Notes: generated by a model from the letters alone, not told the origin. Shown: positions 1-8,855, numbered from the stretch's first letter. The stretch: 64,000 nucleotides of DNA from Micromonospora sp. C28SCA-DRY-2 (GCF_030519475.1 NZ_JAUMKD010000003.1:1-64000); one strand, 5' to 3'. Program-made: numbers and translations.

Positions 1-985
1 CGCGGTCGATCGCGGCCAACTGGCCCGGCGAGAGCTCCTCGTTGGGGTCCAGGCACCACCGGCCGGCCAGCAGGCCCTGCCGGCGCAGCACCTCGTGGAT
101 GCCGGGGATGCAGCCGTGGTAGCCGTTGGCGGCGTCGAAGATGGCCGCGTTGGCGTCGGTCAGGTGACCGTCCAGGGTGAGCAGTCGGCGCAGCGCGGCG
201 TCGTCGCCGGCCCGGGCCCGGCGGGCCTCGTCGAGCAGCGTCACCGCGGTGCCCGCCCAGACCGCCCACTGGCCGAGCAGCCCGCCGACGAACTCGACCT
301 CCACCGCCCGCCCGTCCAGGATGACCCGGTGCGGCGCCACCAGGTCGGCCAGGATGTGATCGTCGTTGCCGGTGTAGAGGGCGAGGTCGCCGTTGCGGCC
401 GGCGGCGCAGACGCCGTGCAGCACGTCGAGGGTGCGGTAGCGGTCGAACGGGGCCACCTTGATGCCGACCACCGATTCGAGGGCGGCCAGCCGGGCCCAG
501 AAGTCCCGGGACAGCTCCCGGCCGCCGACGGCCGGTTGCAGGTAGAAACCGATCACCGGCAGCACCTCGCCGACCGCCCGGGCCCGCTCGATCAGCGCGT
601 CCTCGTCCAGCGGCCCGTACGGCGACAGCAGCACCAGGTGGTAGCCGAGCGACGCGGCCAGTTCCGCCTCGGCGACGGCCTGGGCGGTGTCCCCGCAGGC
701 GCCGGCGACCAGGATGGCGTCCGAGCCGGCCGCGGTCTCGGCGGCCAGCTCCAGCACCGGGGCGAGCAGCCCCACCTTCGGGTCGTGGATGGCGAACTGG
801 GTGGTGTGCACGCCGACGGCGATGCCGCCCGCCCCCGAGGCGAGGTAGTAGCGGGTCAACGCCCGCTGCCGGCGCTCGTCGAGCTTGCGGTCGGCGTCCA
901 GGGCGAGCGGGTGGGCGGGGATGACGCACCCGCGCTGGAACCGGGTCAGGGCCGCGGCTTGTCGGGTGCTCGATGCGGTCAACAC
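1..985 (-). CDS. DHDPS/KDG-aldolase-family protein (partial, 3' end outside window)
   Basis: Reading the minus strand from a GTG at 985 gives about 328 uninterrupted residues that run off the window. The protein has the layout of the dihydrodipicolinate synthase / N-acetylneuraminate lyase superfamily, a TIM barrel. A Schiff-base lysine lies in the segment GIKVAPFDRY (about K176). Members of this family cleave or form 2-keto-3-deoxy sugar acids or dihydrodipicolinate. It starts 9 bases after the stop of the epimerase-like gene, and its ribosome site GGAGAG overlaps that stop, so the two are co-transcribed. A catabolic aldolase or dehydratase acting on a keto-deoxy sugar acid fits the neighbourhood; lysine synthesis is unlikely. 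The substrate is unknown. The visible part is already longer than the usual 300 residues. Confidence 0.85.
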   Translation of the reverse strand, partial: MLTASSTRQAAALTRFQRGCVIPAHPLALDADRKLDERRQRALTRYYLASGAGGIAVGVHTTQFAIHDPKVGLLAPVLELAAETAAGSDAILVAGACGDTAQAVAEAELAASLGYHLVLLSPYGPLDEDALIERARAVGEVLPVIGFYLQPAVGGRELSRDFWARLAALESVVGIKVAPFDRYRTLDVLHGVCAAGRNGDLALYTGNDDHILADLVAPHRVILDGRAVEVEFVGGLLGQWAVWAGTAVTLLDEARRARAGDDAALRRLLTLDGHLTDANAAIFDAANGYHGCIPGIHEVLRRQGLLAGRWCLDPNEELSPGQLAAIDR

Positions 986-993
986 GGTCTCTC

Positions 994-2010
994 CTAGAAC
1001 TTGCCGTCGCGGCGCTGGAAGCCGGTCGGCTTGTCGAGCAGGGGCTGGCCGTCGGCGACCCAGTCCGCCGTCAGCTCGATGAGCTCGGCGAGCGGCAGGT
1101 CGGGGTAGCCGAACAGGCGGTGGCAGAGCTGGGCGTTGGACAGCAGCGCGGTGGGCGCCTCGGCGCCGGTGAAGGCCGGCTCCCGGCCCAGCCGCGCGCC
1201 GACGGCGGTGGCGACCTGGCGGACGGAGACCAGTTCCGGCCCGGTCAGGTTCAGCACGAACGGCGGGGTGGCGGTGTGGTGCAGGGCGCGCAGGATGACC
1301 TCGTTGGCGTAGCCCTGCCAGACGACGTTGGCGTGTCCCATGGTGAGGTCCACCGCCTCGCCGGCGTGCACCGCGCGGGCGATGTCGACCAGCACCCCGT
1401 AGCGCATCTCGACGGCGTAGTTGAGCCGGATCAGGGCCAGCGGGGTGTCGTCGCGCAGCGCGAAGTGAGTGAGGACGCGCTCGCGGCCCAGGCAGGACAT
1501 CGCGTACTCGCCGACCGGCTGGACCGGGGTCTGCTCGACGCAGCCGCCGGCGGTCACCGGCACCAGCGGGTAGACGTTACCGGTGCTCAGCGCGACCAGG
1601 CGCGAGCCGGCGAAGCGCTGGGCGACCCGCCCGGGCAGGTACGCGTTGGTGGCCCAGGTGGCGTGCTCCCGGCCGGAGGTGCCGAACTTGGCGCCGACCA
1701 GGAAGACCACGTTCGGCGCGTCGGGCAGCGCGGCCAGCGCGGCGTCGTCGGCGACGTCCGCCTCGACCACCTCGGCGCCCTCGTCGCGCAGCGCGTCGGC
1801 CAGCCCGGCCTCGGAGAACCGCGACACGGCGATCACCCGCGCACCGGTGCCCGCCGCCGCGACACCGCGCAGCGCCAGCCGGACCAGGCTCGGTCCCAGC
1901 TTGCCGCCCGCGCCGAGGATCAGGATGTCCCCGTCGAGCTTGCGCAGGTCGTCCACGAGGACGTCCCGCGGGCGGGAGAGCCGCTCCTCCAGGTCCGCCA
2001 CGGTACGCAT
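994..2010 (-). CDS. NAD(P)-dependent epimerase/dehydratase-like protein (extended SDR)
   Basis: A 338-residue Rossmann protein. The nucleotide-binding motif GAGGKLG lies at about 33-39, preceded by the hydrophobic strand DILIL, as in extended SDR epimerases, dehydratases and uronate dehydrogenases. The start at 2010 is chosen because GGAAGGGG precedes it and because a good promoter with operator lies just upstream; the open frame reaches further but past that promoter. The catalytic YxxxK motif is not intact: the tyrosine is in EYAMSCLGRER, with Cys where Lys is expected. It may therefore use a different proton relay or have lost classical activity. It is first in a unit with the DHDPS-like gene, and likely acts on the same sugar acid as the transporter operon upstream. 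Confidence 0.85.
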   Translation of the reverse strand: MRTVADLEERLSRPRDVLVDDLRKLDGDILILGAGGKLGPSLVRLALRGVAAAGTGARVIAVSRFSEAGLADALRDEGAEVVEADVADDAALAALPDAPNVVFLVGAKFGTSGREHATWATNAYLPGRVAQRFAGSRLVALSTGNVYPLVPVTAGGCVEQTPVQPVGEYAMSCLGRERVLTHFALRDDTPLALIRLNYAVEMRYGVLVDIARAVHAGEAVDLTMGHANVVWQGYANEVILRALHHTATPPFVLNLTGPELVSVRQVATAVGARLGREPAFTGAEAPTALLSNAQLCHRLFGYPDLPLAELIELTADWVADGQPLLDKPTGFQRRDGKF

Positions 2011-2028
2011 GCCACCACCCCTTCCGAA

Positions 2029-2048
2029 GTAACGGTCATGACCGTAAC
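2029..2048 (-). promoter_or_regulatory. Operator site 1 (20-bp palindrome) before the epimerase-like gene
   Basis: Minus strand GTTACGGTCATGACCGTTAC, with a perfect 14-bp core palindrome (2032-2045) and near-perfect arms. It overlaps the -10 element of the promoter described separately, so a bound protein should repress. Five similar sites (7477, 11276, 11385, 13782, 22674) lie upstream of the sugar transporter operon, the secreted propeller genes and a small secreted peptide. Invariant positions across the six are TT, C, G, then G, CCG and A. The regulator is not identified in the window. Confidence 0.65.
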
Positions 2049-2069
2049 CTCCGCCCGATGGGGCGTCAA
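2041..2069 (-). promoter_or_regulatory. Sigma-70-type promoter of the epimerase-like gene
   Basis: On the minus strand TTGACG (2069-2064) is followed after exactly 17 bases by TACGGT (2046-2041), a good vegetative actinobacterial promoter about 30 bases before the start at 2010. The -10 lies inside operator site 1. Confidence 0.6.
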
Positions 2070-2390
2070 GGTGCCCGGGTCGGTGCGTCGACGGGCACGG
2101 GTCCAACCGGCCCGGCGGACCGTGGCCGCGTCGCAGGTCGGAGGCGTGGCGGCCGGGTCCGCACGGCCGCACGGCGGGTTACCCGGCGCACCCCGTCATC
2201 CGCCCGGCCGAATTGCGGACCGGTCCGCCGGGCACGCCGGAACACCGGCCCAGCCGCCGTGCGGGCTCGGCGACGGCGGGGCGGGCGGGAGCCACCAGGC
2301 CGCCGCGGCCGTGGGTGCTGACAGGCCGGTGAGGGCGGGAGCGGCCACCCCGCTGTGGACGGGAGCGGCCAGGGAAGGTGCGGCGGAGGG

Positions 2391-3281
2391 CTACGCCGGT
2401 CGGGCCGTGGCCCGGGCGGCGGTGAGCAGGCCGAGCACGGCGCGGGTCTGGTCCCACGGCACCGGGCTCGGCGCGCCCCGGACCATGCCCAGGAACGCGT
2501 CGATGGTGTCCCGGTAGCCGAGCTGGTCGGCGCCGCCGCGCAGCACCACCTGCCGCTGGCCGGCGGCGGTGTGGACGGTCACCTCGTACGCCTCGCCCTC
2601 GCTGACCCCGAGCACCTCGACCGTGCCGGGCACCCCGTCCGCCCACTGCAGGGCCAGCAGCCCGGTGTCCTCCGAGCGCAGCCCCCGGTGGTGGCGTACG
2701 GTGCCGGCGGCCCCGACCAGCCGTACCGCCGGCCCGAGCAGCGCGACCAGCAGCTCCACCCCGTGCAGGCCCATCATCACCAGCGTGCCGCCGCCGATCG
2801 TCGGGTCGTCCTGCCACGGGTTGTACCCGGTGGCCCAGAGCCCGACGTCGTGCCGCACCGTGGCCCGGACCGACAGCACCTCCTCGCGCGGCACGTCGAA
2901 CGCCACGAAGTCCGGCGCGAAGCGCAGCACCGAGGAGGTGAGCACCAGTTCCGGTGCCGGCGCCACGACGCGTTCCAGCCGGTCGAGCTGCGCGGCGGTG
3001 GCGGCGGCCGGCTTGTTGACGAAGCAGGGCAGCTCGCGGGCCAGCACCTGGGCCAGCGCGTCCGGCACGTCCGAGGTGGGGACGGTGAGGACCACCCCGT
3101 CCGGGCGGGTCGCCAGCAGCGCGGCCAGGTCCGGCGCCACCGCCACGTCCGGCTGCTCGGCGCGGAACCGCGCCAGCCGCTGCGGGTCCGGCTCCCACAC
3201 CACCAGCTCGGCGTGGTCGCGCAGCGCGCGCGCGTCGGTGTACGGGTGACTGGTGGCGAGTCCGGCCAGAGCGATGCGCAT
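2391..3281 (-). CDS. Gfo/Idh/MocA family oxidoreductase
   Basis: A 296-residue NAD(P)-dependent dehydrogenase. The N-terminal Rossmann fold starts with RIALAGLATSH, and the family signature EKP appears as NKP at about 89-91. The C-terminal half has the usual substrate-domain features (GGGTLVMMGLHGVE). The family oxidises or reduces sugars, inositols and sugar acids at a ring hydroxyl. It is the fifth gene after the transporter start at 7436 and follows the hydroxyacid dehydrogenase by 53 bases, so it probably belongs to the same transcript. The substrate is not predictable from sequence. At just under 300 residues it is shorter than typical members (330-390). Confidence 0.88.
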   Translation of the reverse strand: MRIALAGLATSHPYTDARALRDHAELVVWEPDPQRLARFRAEQPDVAVAPDLAALLATRPDGVVLTVPTSDVPDALAQVLARELPCFVNKPAAATAAQLDRLERVVAPAPELVLTSSVLRFAPDFVAFDVPREEVLSVRATVRHDVGLWATGYNPWQDDPTIGGGTLVMMGLHGVELLVALLGPAVRLVGAAGTVRHHRGLRSEDTGLLALQWADGVPGTVEVLGVSEGEAYEVTVHTAAGQRQVVLRGGADQLGYRDTIDAFLGMVRGAPSPVPWDQTRAVLGLLTAARATARPA

Positions 3282-3334
3282 GAGCGCAGAGGCTACTTCT
3301 CCCGCCTCCGGCCACGCCAGCGCAGGTCAGCCGG

Positions 3335-4339
3335 TCAGCCAGTCCGGTCGAGCTGCTCGGGCCGGACCTCGTGGACCAGCGGCTCGCCGCGCAGGAACCG
3401 GTCGATCTCCGCCACCACGATCCCGCCGGCCCGCCGCCGCGACTCGACCGTCCCGGCCGCCTCGTGCGGGGTGAGCAGCACGTTGGGCAGCCGGCGCAAC
3501 GGGTGGTCGACCGGCAGCGGTTCGGCGTCGAAGACGTCCAGCGCGGCGTCGATCCGGCCGGTGCGCAGCGCGGCCAGCAGCGCGGCCTCGTCCACCAGCG
3601 CCGAACGGGCGGTGTTGACCAGCAGCGCCCCGTCCGGCAGCAGCGCCAGCTCGCGTGCCCCGATCATCCCGACGGTCTCCGGCAGCACCGGGGCGTGCAG
3701 GCTGACCACCAGGCTGCGGGCGAGCAAATCGTCGAGGCCGACCCGCTCGACGCCGAGTGCCGCCGCCTCCGCGTCGGACAGGTACGGGTCGGCGACGAGC
3801 ACCCGCGCCCCGAGCGCCCGCACCAGGCCGAGGTACGCCCGGCCGGTGCGGGACGCGCCGACCACGCCGACCGTCGCCCCGCGCAGCTCCCGCCGGGGCG
3901 GGGCGGCCTTGGCGGCCGTCCAGTCCGCGCCGGTGCGCAGCGCGTGGTCGAACCGGTGCAGCCGGTGCAGCAGGGCGAGGGTGAGCGCGAGCGCCTGCTC
4001 CCCCACCGCGTACGCCATCGCGTCGCCGGCCTGGGTGACGCGCACCCCGCGGGCGAAGCTCTCCGGGGTGACGAACGGTTTCACGCTGGCGCCGGTGTGG
4101 GCGAGCAGCCGCAGCCGCGGCGCGGCGGCGAGCACCGCGGCCGTGAGCGGGGCGGTGCCCCAGCCGGTGACGACGACCTCGGCGCCGGCGAGCAGTCCCG
4201 CGAGCACCGCCTCGTCGCCCACGTCGGCGCCGTCGGCCGGCAGCCGCACCTCGCCCAGCCCGGCCAGAGCGGCCCGGGTGTCGGGGTCGAGGAACAGCTC
4301 GCGGACGTACGGCGTGGCCGCCACCGCGATGACGCTCAC
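3335..4339 (-). CDS. D-isomer-specific 2-hydroxyacid dehydrogenase
   Basis: A 334-residue NAD-dependent dehydrogenase. The nucleotide fold starts GVVGASRTG (158-166), followed by VLVADPY. The conserved catalytic residues are present: Arg in NTARSALVDE (about R245), Glu in DAEPL (about E273) and His in LTPHEAAGT (about H292). It reduces a 2-keto acid or oxidises a 2-hydroxy acid in the cytoplasm. The GTG start overlaps the stop of the upstream permease by 4 bases (GTGA), showing translational coupling. Being embedded in a sugar ABC operon suggests hydroxypyruvate, glyoxylate or 2-ketoaldonate as substrate rather than serine biosynthesis; this is inference. Confidence 0.9.
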   Translation of the reverse strand: MSVIAVAATPYVRELFLDPDTRAALAGLGEVRLPADGADVGDEAVLAGLLAGAEVVVTGWGTAPLTAAVLAAAPRLRLLAHTGASVKPFVTPESFARGVRVTQAGDAMAYAVGEQALALTLALLHRLHRFDHALRTGADWTAAKAAPPRRELRGATVGVVGASRTGRAYLGLVRALGARVLVADPYLSDAEAAALGVERVGLDDLLARSLVVSLHAPVLPETVGMIGARELALLPDGALLVNTARSALVDEAALLAALRTGRIDAALDVFDAEPLPVDHPLRRLPNVLLTPHEAAGTVESRRRAGGIVVAEIDRFLRGEPLVHEVRPEQLDRTG

Positions 4340-5235
4340 CCCTTGATGCCCGTGGTCGAGACGCCCTCCTGGAAGTAGCGCTGACCGATCAGGTAGGCCA
4401 TGAAGATCGGTACGAAGGCCACCACGGACCCGGCGAGCAGCATGTTCAACGCCACGTTCTCCTGTTGCAGCGAGGCGATGCCGGTGGTGAGGGTACGCAT
4501 GTCGAGGCTCTGCCCGACGATCAGCGGCCACAGGAAGTCGTTCCAGTGCCAGAGGAAGACGAACACGCCGAGGGTGGCCAGGATCGGCTTGATCAGCGGC
4601 AGCACGATCGAGACGTACACCCGCCACTCGGAGCAGCCGTCCAGGCGGGCCGCCTCGAACAGCGAGTCGGGCAGCGACGCGATGAACTGCCGCATCAGGA
4701 ACACCGCCTGGGCGTTGGCCAGCGTCGGCACGATCATGCCCCAGTAGGTGTCCACGCCGTTGAGCTCGGAGATGATGATGAACGTCGGGATCATCGTGAC
4801 GTGGTACGGCACCATCAGCATGGCCAGGAACGACCAGAACATGGTCTCCTTGCCGGGGAACCGCTTCTTGGCGAAGGCGTAGCCGGCCATCGAGGCGAAC
4901 AGCAGCACGCCGACCACCGACACCACCGAGTAGATGACGGTGTTCCACATCCAGCGCAGCACGCTCTTGGCGCCGATCACCTGGTCGTACGCCTCGGTGG
5001 AGAACGGCCAGGGCAGCAGGCTGTCCGGGAAGGTGACCGGCCCGGTCGGCTTGAACGACAGCACGACCATCGCGTAGAAGGGAAAGAGGGTGAGCAGGGC
5101 GCCAGCCACCAGCAGCGCGGTGCGCCCGACCACCCAGCGCCGGCTGGCCCGGTCGACCCGGTAGGGGCGCCGGTCGCGCCGGGGCGCGCCGGTGGGCGGC
5201 GCGGCGGTGGCCGGGGGCGTGATGGTGTCGGTCAT
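4336..5235 (-). CDS. Carbohydrate ABC transporter permease (MalG/CUT1 type)
   Basis: A 299-residue inner-membrane permease with about six hydrophobic helices, the first at residues 36-60. The EAA loop reads EAARLDGCSEWRVY (about 194-207) and contacts the ATPase. The start at 5235 overlaps the preceding permease stop as ATGA. It pairs with the next permease to form the channel for the sugar delivered by the lipoprotein encoded at 7436. No ATPase gene is present in the operon, which is usual in actinobacteria where a shared MsiK-type ATPase energises many CUT1 systems. The transported sugar is unknown. Confidence 0.93.
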   Translation of the reverse strand: MTDTITPPATAAPPTGAPRRDRRPYRVDRASRRWVVGRTALLVAGALLTLFPFYAMVVLSFKPTGPVTFPDSLLPWPFSTEAYDQVIGAKSVLRWMWNTVIYSVVSVVGVLLFASMAGYAFAKKRFPGKETMFWSFLAMLMVPYHVTMIPTFIIISELNGVDTYWGMIVPTLANAQAVFLMRQFIASLPDSLFEAARLDGCSEWRVYVSIVLPLIKPILATLGVFVFLWHWNDFLWPLIVGQSLDMRTLTTGIASLQQENVALNMLLAGSVVAFVPIFMAYLIGQRYFQEGVSTTGIKG

Positions 5236-6131
5236 TCTTCCCTCCCCAGGGTCAGCCGCTGGATCAGCGCCACGACGATCGTCATCACGAACAGGGCGAC
5301 CCCGACCGCGCTGGCGTAACCCAGGTCGAAGTACTTGAAGCCCTGGTCGTAGAGCAGGTAGACGAGGCTGTAGCTGGCGCGTACCGGGCCGCCGCCGGTC
5401 ATCACGTAGATCATGTCGAAGACCTGGAACGACACGGTGGTCTCGATGATGGCGACGAAGAACAGCGCGGGCCGCAGCTGTGGCAGCGTGACGTAGCGGA
5501 AGCGCTGCCAGGCCGAGGCGCCGTCGGTCAGCGCCGCCTCCTCCAGCTCGGCCGGGATGTCCTGGAGGCGGGCGAGCAGGATGAGCATGCCGTAGCCGAA
5601 GCGGGACCAGACCGAGACCAGCACCAGGGCGGGGATCACCAGCACGCTGTCGGCCAGCCAGGACTGCGCCGGCAGGCCGAGCGCGCCCATCGCCCGCGAC
5701 CAGGGGCCGCCCTCGGAGAAGACCCAACTGAAGATCACGCCGGCGAGCACCAGGCTGGTCACCACCGGCAGGAAGAAGATCGACCGGAACAGCTTCGCGC
5801 CGCGGAAGGCGCGGCGGGTCAGCAGCGCCATGCCGAGCGAGGCCAGCATCGACAGCGGTACGGACAGCACGGTGAAGATGACCGTCACGCGCAGCGCCGA
5901 CCAGAAGGTCGGGTCGTCGACGAGCCGGCGGAAGTTCTCCAGCCCGATCCAGCCGGTCTCACCGCCGATGGTGTAGTCGGTGAAGCCGAGGATCACCCCG
6001 GCGATCGCCGGCCCGAACCGGAAGACGGCGAAGAGCAGCAGGAACGGCAGGACGAAGAGCAGGGCCGTGCCGGCCTCGCGGGCGGACGGCCGGCGCAGCC
6101 GCCGCGCGGGTCTCCCCGGTAGTGCAACCAT
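5232..6131 (-). CDS. Carbohydrate ABC transporter permease (MalF/CUT1 type)
   Basis: A 299-residue permease with six predicted membrane helices, the first around 21-41. The EAA motif is EEAALTDGASAWQRFRYVTLP (about 197-217). The start at 6131 is preferred over a longer frame because AAAGG lies 8 bases upstream and because MalF-type proteins usually begin with a short basic segment like ALPGRPARRLRRP. It is 63 bases after the binding protein gene. It forms a heterodimeric channel with the 4336-5235 product. Confidence 0.92.
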   Translation of the reverse strand: MVALPGRPARRLRRPSAREAGTALLFVLPFLLLFAVFRFGPAIAGVILGFTDYTIGGETGWIGLENFRRLVDDPTFWSALRVTVIFTVLSVPLSMLASLGMALLTRRAFRGAKLFRSIFFLPVVTSLVLAGVIFSWVFSEGGPWSRAMGALGLPAQSWLADSVLVIPALVLVSVWSRFGYGMLILLARLQDIPAELEEAALTDGASAWQRFRYVTLPQLRPALFFVAIIETTVSFQVFDMIYVMTGGGPVRASYSLVYLLYDQGFKYFDLGYASAVGVALFVMTIVVALIQRLTLGREE

Positions 6132-6194
6132 CTGACAACCTTTCTCAGCGGCTCGCGGTGGGCAGGTTACGCCCACCGCGAGCCGCGCCGGGAA

Positions 6195-7436
6195 TCAGCC
6201 GAGCAGCGGAGCGGCGGCCTTGGCCGCGTCGTCGAGCGCCTGCTCCACCGACTTCTTGCCGAGCAGGGCGGCCTGGATCTCCGGGGCGAGGACGCCCTGC
6301 ACGTCGCGGGCCTTCTCGTGCAGCGGGCCGACGGTGCTGCTGGCGACCTGCTTCTCCTGCTCACCGAGGACCGGGTCGCTGGCGTAGAGCGCGCCGGTGG
6401 ACTTGCGCGGCGAGAAGAAGCTGGAGGCGACGTCGTACTTCTTGGTGTTGTCGGCGTTGGTCGCGAAGGCGATCCACTTGCCGGCCGCCTCCTTGTCCTT
6501 GGCGGTCTTCAGCATCGACAGCGAGCCGACCGTGCCGTAGCCGATCTGCTTGGTCTCGGTGAAGTGCGGGACGACCTGGATGTTCTCCTTGCCCCAGAAC
6601 TTCTCGACCTCGGTCAGCGGCACGTGCCAGACGCAGGCCACCTTGTTCTGCGCGATCCGGGTCTGCTCGATCGGCGGGGCCGCGGTGAGCAGGGTCTTGT
6701 CGACGTAGCCGTTGTCGACGAGCTGCTTGGCGAAGTTCAGCGCCTTCCTGCCGGCGTCGCTGTTGAAGGCGACCGACTTGCCGTCCGGGCTGAACACGTC
6801 GCCGCCGGCCTGCCAGAGCAGCGGGTAGAAGGTCTGGTTCAGGGTCTGCTTCGCGTCGCCGGCGTACGCCGTCATGTCGAAGCCCTTGGCCTTGAACTTC
6901 GGCGCCAGCGTGAGCAGGTCGTTCCAGCTGGTCGGGTACGTCGTCTCACCGACGGCGGCGAAGACCTTCTTGTTGCAGATCGGGGTGGCCGCGCTGGTCA
7001 GGATCGGCGCGCCCATCATCTTGCCGTCGATGCTCACCGACTGCACCACGTTCTCGTGGTAGTCGCTCTTGGCCGCGTCGTCGAGGTACTTGTCGATCGG
7101 CTCGATGTTGCGGGCGTACTTGGGCAGCTGGTCGGGGATGAGGTAGACCGCGTCGGGCCCCTTGTTACCGGCGATCGCGGTGGCGAGCGCCTGGTCCCGG
7201 TTGGCCCAGGGGAAGATCTCGACCTTCACCTCGATATTCGGGTTGGCAGCCTGGAACGCCTTGATGGTCTCGTCCCAGTGCGCGCGGTGCTTCGCCTCTT
7301 CGAAGATCACCGGGTATGTCCACATCGTCACGGTCGCCTTGCCGGAGTCACCGGAGCCGTCACCGCCGCAACCCGTCGCCGCGAGCGCGGCGACGAGCGC
7401 CACCGCAACGGCCGACAGGCTCTTCCGAACACGCAT
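6195..7436 (-). CDS. Extracellular sugar-binding lipoprotein of the ABC transporter (family 1)
   Basis: A 413-residue precursor. It has a basic N-terminus, a hydrophobic stretch and the lipobox LAATGC with the lipidated Cys at about 23, so the mature protein is anchored outside the membrane. The first strand VTMWTYPV and the overall length fit the family 1 (maltose/oligosaccharide) binding proteins. It is the first gene of the operon reading to at least 2391. A -10-like TAGTAT at 7498-7493 overlaps operator site 2, so it is probably repressed until an inducer is present. The ligand is unknown. Confidence 0.92.
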   Translation of the reverse strand: MRVRKSLSAVAVALVAALAATGCGGDGSGDSGKATVTMWTYPVIFEEAKHRAHWDETIKAFQAANPNIEVKVEIFPWANRDQALATAIAGNKGPDAVYLIPDQLPKYARNIEPIDKYLDDAAKSDYHENVVQSVSIDGKMMGAPILTSAATPICNKKVFAAVGETTYPTSWNDLLTLAPKFKAKGFDMTAYAGDAKQTLNQTFYPLLWQAGGDVFSPDGKSVAFNSDAGRKALNFAKQLVDNGYVDKTLLTAAPPIEQTRIAQNKVACVWHVPLTEVEKFWGKENIQVVPHFTETKQIGYGTVGSLSMLKTAKDKEAAGKWIAFATNADNTKKYDVASSFFSPRKSTGALYASDPVLGEQEKQVASSTVGPLHEKARDVQGVLAPEIQAALLGKKSVEQALDDAAKAAAPLLG

Positions 7437-7476
7437 CTCGCATCCTTCCGGGGGAGTCAGGTTCGCAGTACATTAA

Positions 7477-7496
7477 CTTACGGTCCTGTCCGATAC
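7477..7496 (+). promoter_or_regulatory. Operator site 2 between the sugar operon and the divergent dehydrogenase
   Basis: CTTACGGTCCTGTCCGATAC matches the six-site motif. It lies 40 bases before the binding-protein start (7436) and 90 before the divergent Gfo/Idh gene (7587). On the minus strand TAGTAT (7498-7493) overlaps its edge and could be the -10 of the transporter operon. Confidence 0.6.
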
Positions 7497-7586
7497 TAGA
7501 GGTGGAAAGTACCGAGGTCGTGTCGTCACTGATCGTGCGCACGGACGGACAGATCGACCCAGCCCCGTAATAAGTGAAGGACACCG

Positions 7587-8855
7587 ATGACCGTTTCCCT
7601 GGCCATCGTCGGCGCGGGCAACCGCGGCAGCACCTACGCCGGCTACGCACTGCGCTCCCCCGACCGGGCATCGGTGGTCGCCGTCGCCGACCCCCGGGAC
7701 GCGCACCGCGCCGCGCTCGCCGACGCCCACCGGGTGCCGGCGGCCGACCGGTTCGACTCCTGGCAGGCGCTGGCCGCCCGGCCCCGGCTGGCCGACGCGG
7801 TGGTGCTGGCCACCCCCGACCGCGAGCACGCCGAACCGGCCGCCCGCTTCGCCGAACTCGGCTACCACGTGCTGCTGGAGAAGCCGATCGCGCCGACCGA
7901 GGCCGAGTGCACGGCGGTCACCGCGGCGGCGGAGCGTTCCGGCGTCCTGCTCGCGGTCTGCCACGTGCTGCGCTACACCCGCTACACCGACGCGGTGAAG
8001 CGGTACGTCGAGTCGGGCGCGCTGGGCCGGATCGTCGGGGTGGAGCACCTGGAGCCGGTCGGCTGGTGGCACTTCGCCCACTCCTACGTCCGCGGCAACT
8101 GGCGCCGCGCCGACACCTCGTCCAGCAGCCTGCTCGCCAAGTGCTGCCACGACCTGGACTGGCTGCGCTACGTGGTGGACGACGCGCCCACCCGGGTCAG
8201 CAGCGTCGGCGGCCTGCACCACTTCCACCCGGGCAACCGGCCGGCCGGCGCGACGGCCGGGTGCCTGGACTGCCCGGTCGAGCCCCGGTGCCCGTACTCG
8301 GCCGTCCGCTTCTACCGCGACTGCCTGGCCGACCCGCAGCGGCACGAGTGGCCGCTGTCGGTGGTGACCCGCGACCTGACCGAGGCCGGCGTGACCGCCG
8401 CGCTCCGCGACGGCCCGTACGGGCGCTGCGTCTACGCCGGCGGCAACGACGTCGCCGACCACCAGAGCGTCACGGTCTCCTTCGCCGGTGGGGCGACCGC
8501 GACGCTGACCATGAGCGCCTTCACCCCGGGCGGGCACCGGCGTACCCGGATCATGGGCACGCACGGCTACCTGGAGGGCGACGGCGAGCAGGTCAGCGTC
8601 ACCGACTTCGTCACCGGCGCCACGGTCACCACCGACACCCGCGGTGGCGGCGCGGACGCCGGCTCCGGGCACGGTGGTGGGGACATGCGGCTGATGGCCG
8701 CCTTCGTCGAGGCGGTGGCCACCGGCGACCGGTCAGCGGTCCGGTCGGGCCCGCGGGAGTCGCTGGACAGCCACCGGATGGCCTTCGCGGCCGAACGCAG
8801 CCGGCTGGCCGGCGGCGTCCCGGTCGACCTCACCGAACCCGTGCCGGTCGGCTGA
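7587..8855 (+). CDS. Gfo/Idh/MocA family oxidoreductase with Cys-rich insertion
   Basis: A 422-residue dehydrogenase. The Rossmann motif is VGAGNRGST (8-16) and the catalytic signature EKP lies at about 98-100 (LLEKPIAPTE). The second domain holds AKCCHDLDW, where the conserved histidine is expected. A cysteine cluster, CLDC followed by CPY, in about residues 222-237 may bind metal; the same cluster is known in a subgroup of longer Gfo/Idh proteins. GAAGGA lies 8 bases before the start. It is divergent from the sugar transporter operon with operator site 2 between them, so co-regulation is likely. The substrate is unknown. Confidence 0.9.
   Translation: MTVSLAIVGAGNRGSTYAGYALRSPDRASVVAVADPRDAHRAALADAHRVPAADRFDSWQALAARPRLADAVVLATPDREHAEPAARFAELGYHVLLEKPIAPTEAECTAVTAAAERSGVLLAVCHVLRYTRYTDAVKRYVESGALGRIVGVEHLEPVGWWHFAHSYVRGNWRRADTSSSSLLAKCCHDLDWLRYVVDDAPTRVSSVGGLHHFHPGNRPAGATAGCLDCPVEPRCPYSAVRFYRDCLADPQRHEWPLSVVTRDLTEAGVTAALRDGPYGRCVYAGGNDVADHQSVTVSFAGGATATLTMSAFTPGGHRRTRIMGTHGYLEGDGEQVSVTDFVTGATVTTDTRGGGADAGSGHGGGDMRLMAAFVEAVATGDRSAVRSGPRESLDSHRMAFAAERSRLAGGVPVDLTEPVPVG

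Larger units (their letters stand above)
2011..2390. other. Intergenic region between two units of the sugar cluster
   Basis: About 380 bases without a convincing gene. The part near 2010 holds the promoter and operator described separately. The rest is GC-rich spacer with a repeated GGGAGCGGCCA near 2336 and 2361. No terminator was recognised after the Gfo/Idh gene that ends at 2391, so read-through into the epimerase unit is possible. Confidence 0.5.

Noticed and set aside
2355..4346. Long open frames on the plus strand opposite the sugar operon
   Set aside because: They are compositional shadows in GC-rich DNA. Translations are Arg/Gly/Gln-rich without domains, while the minus strand encodes clear families.
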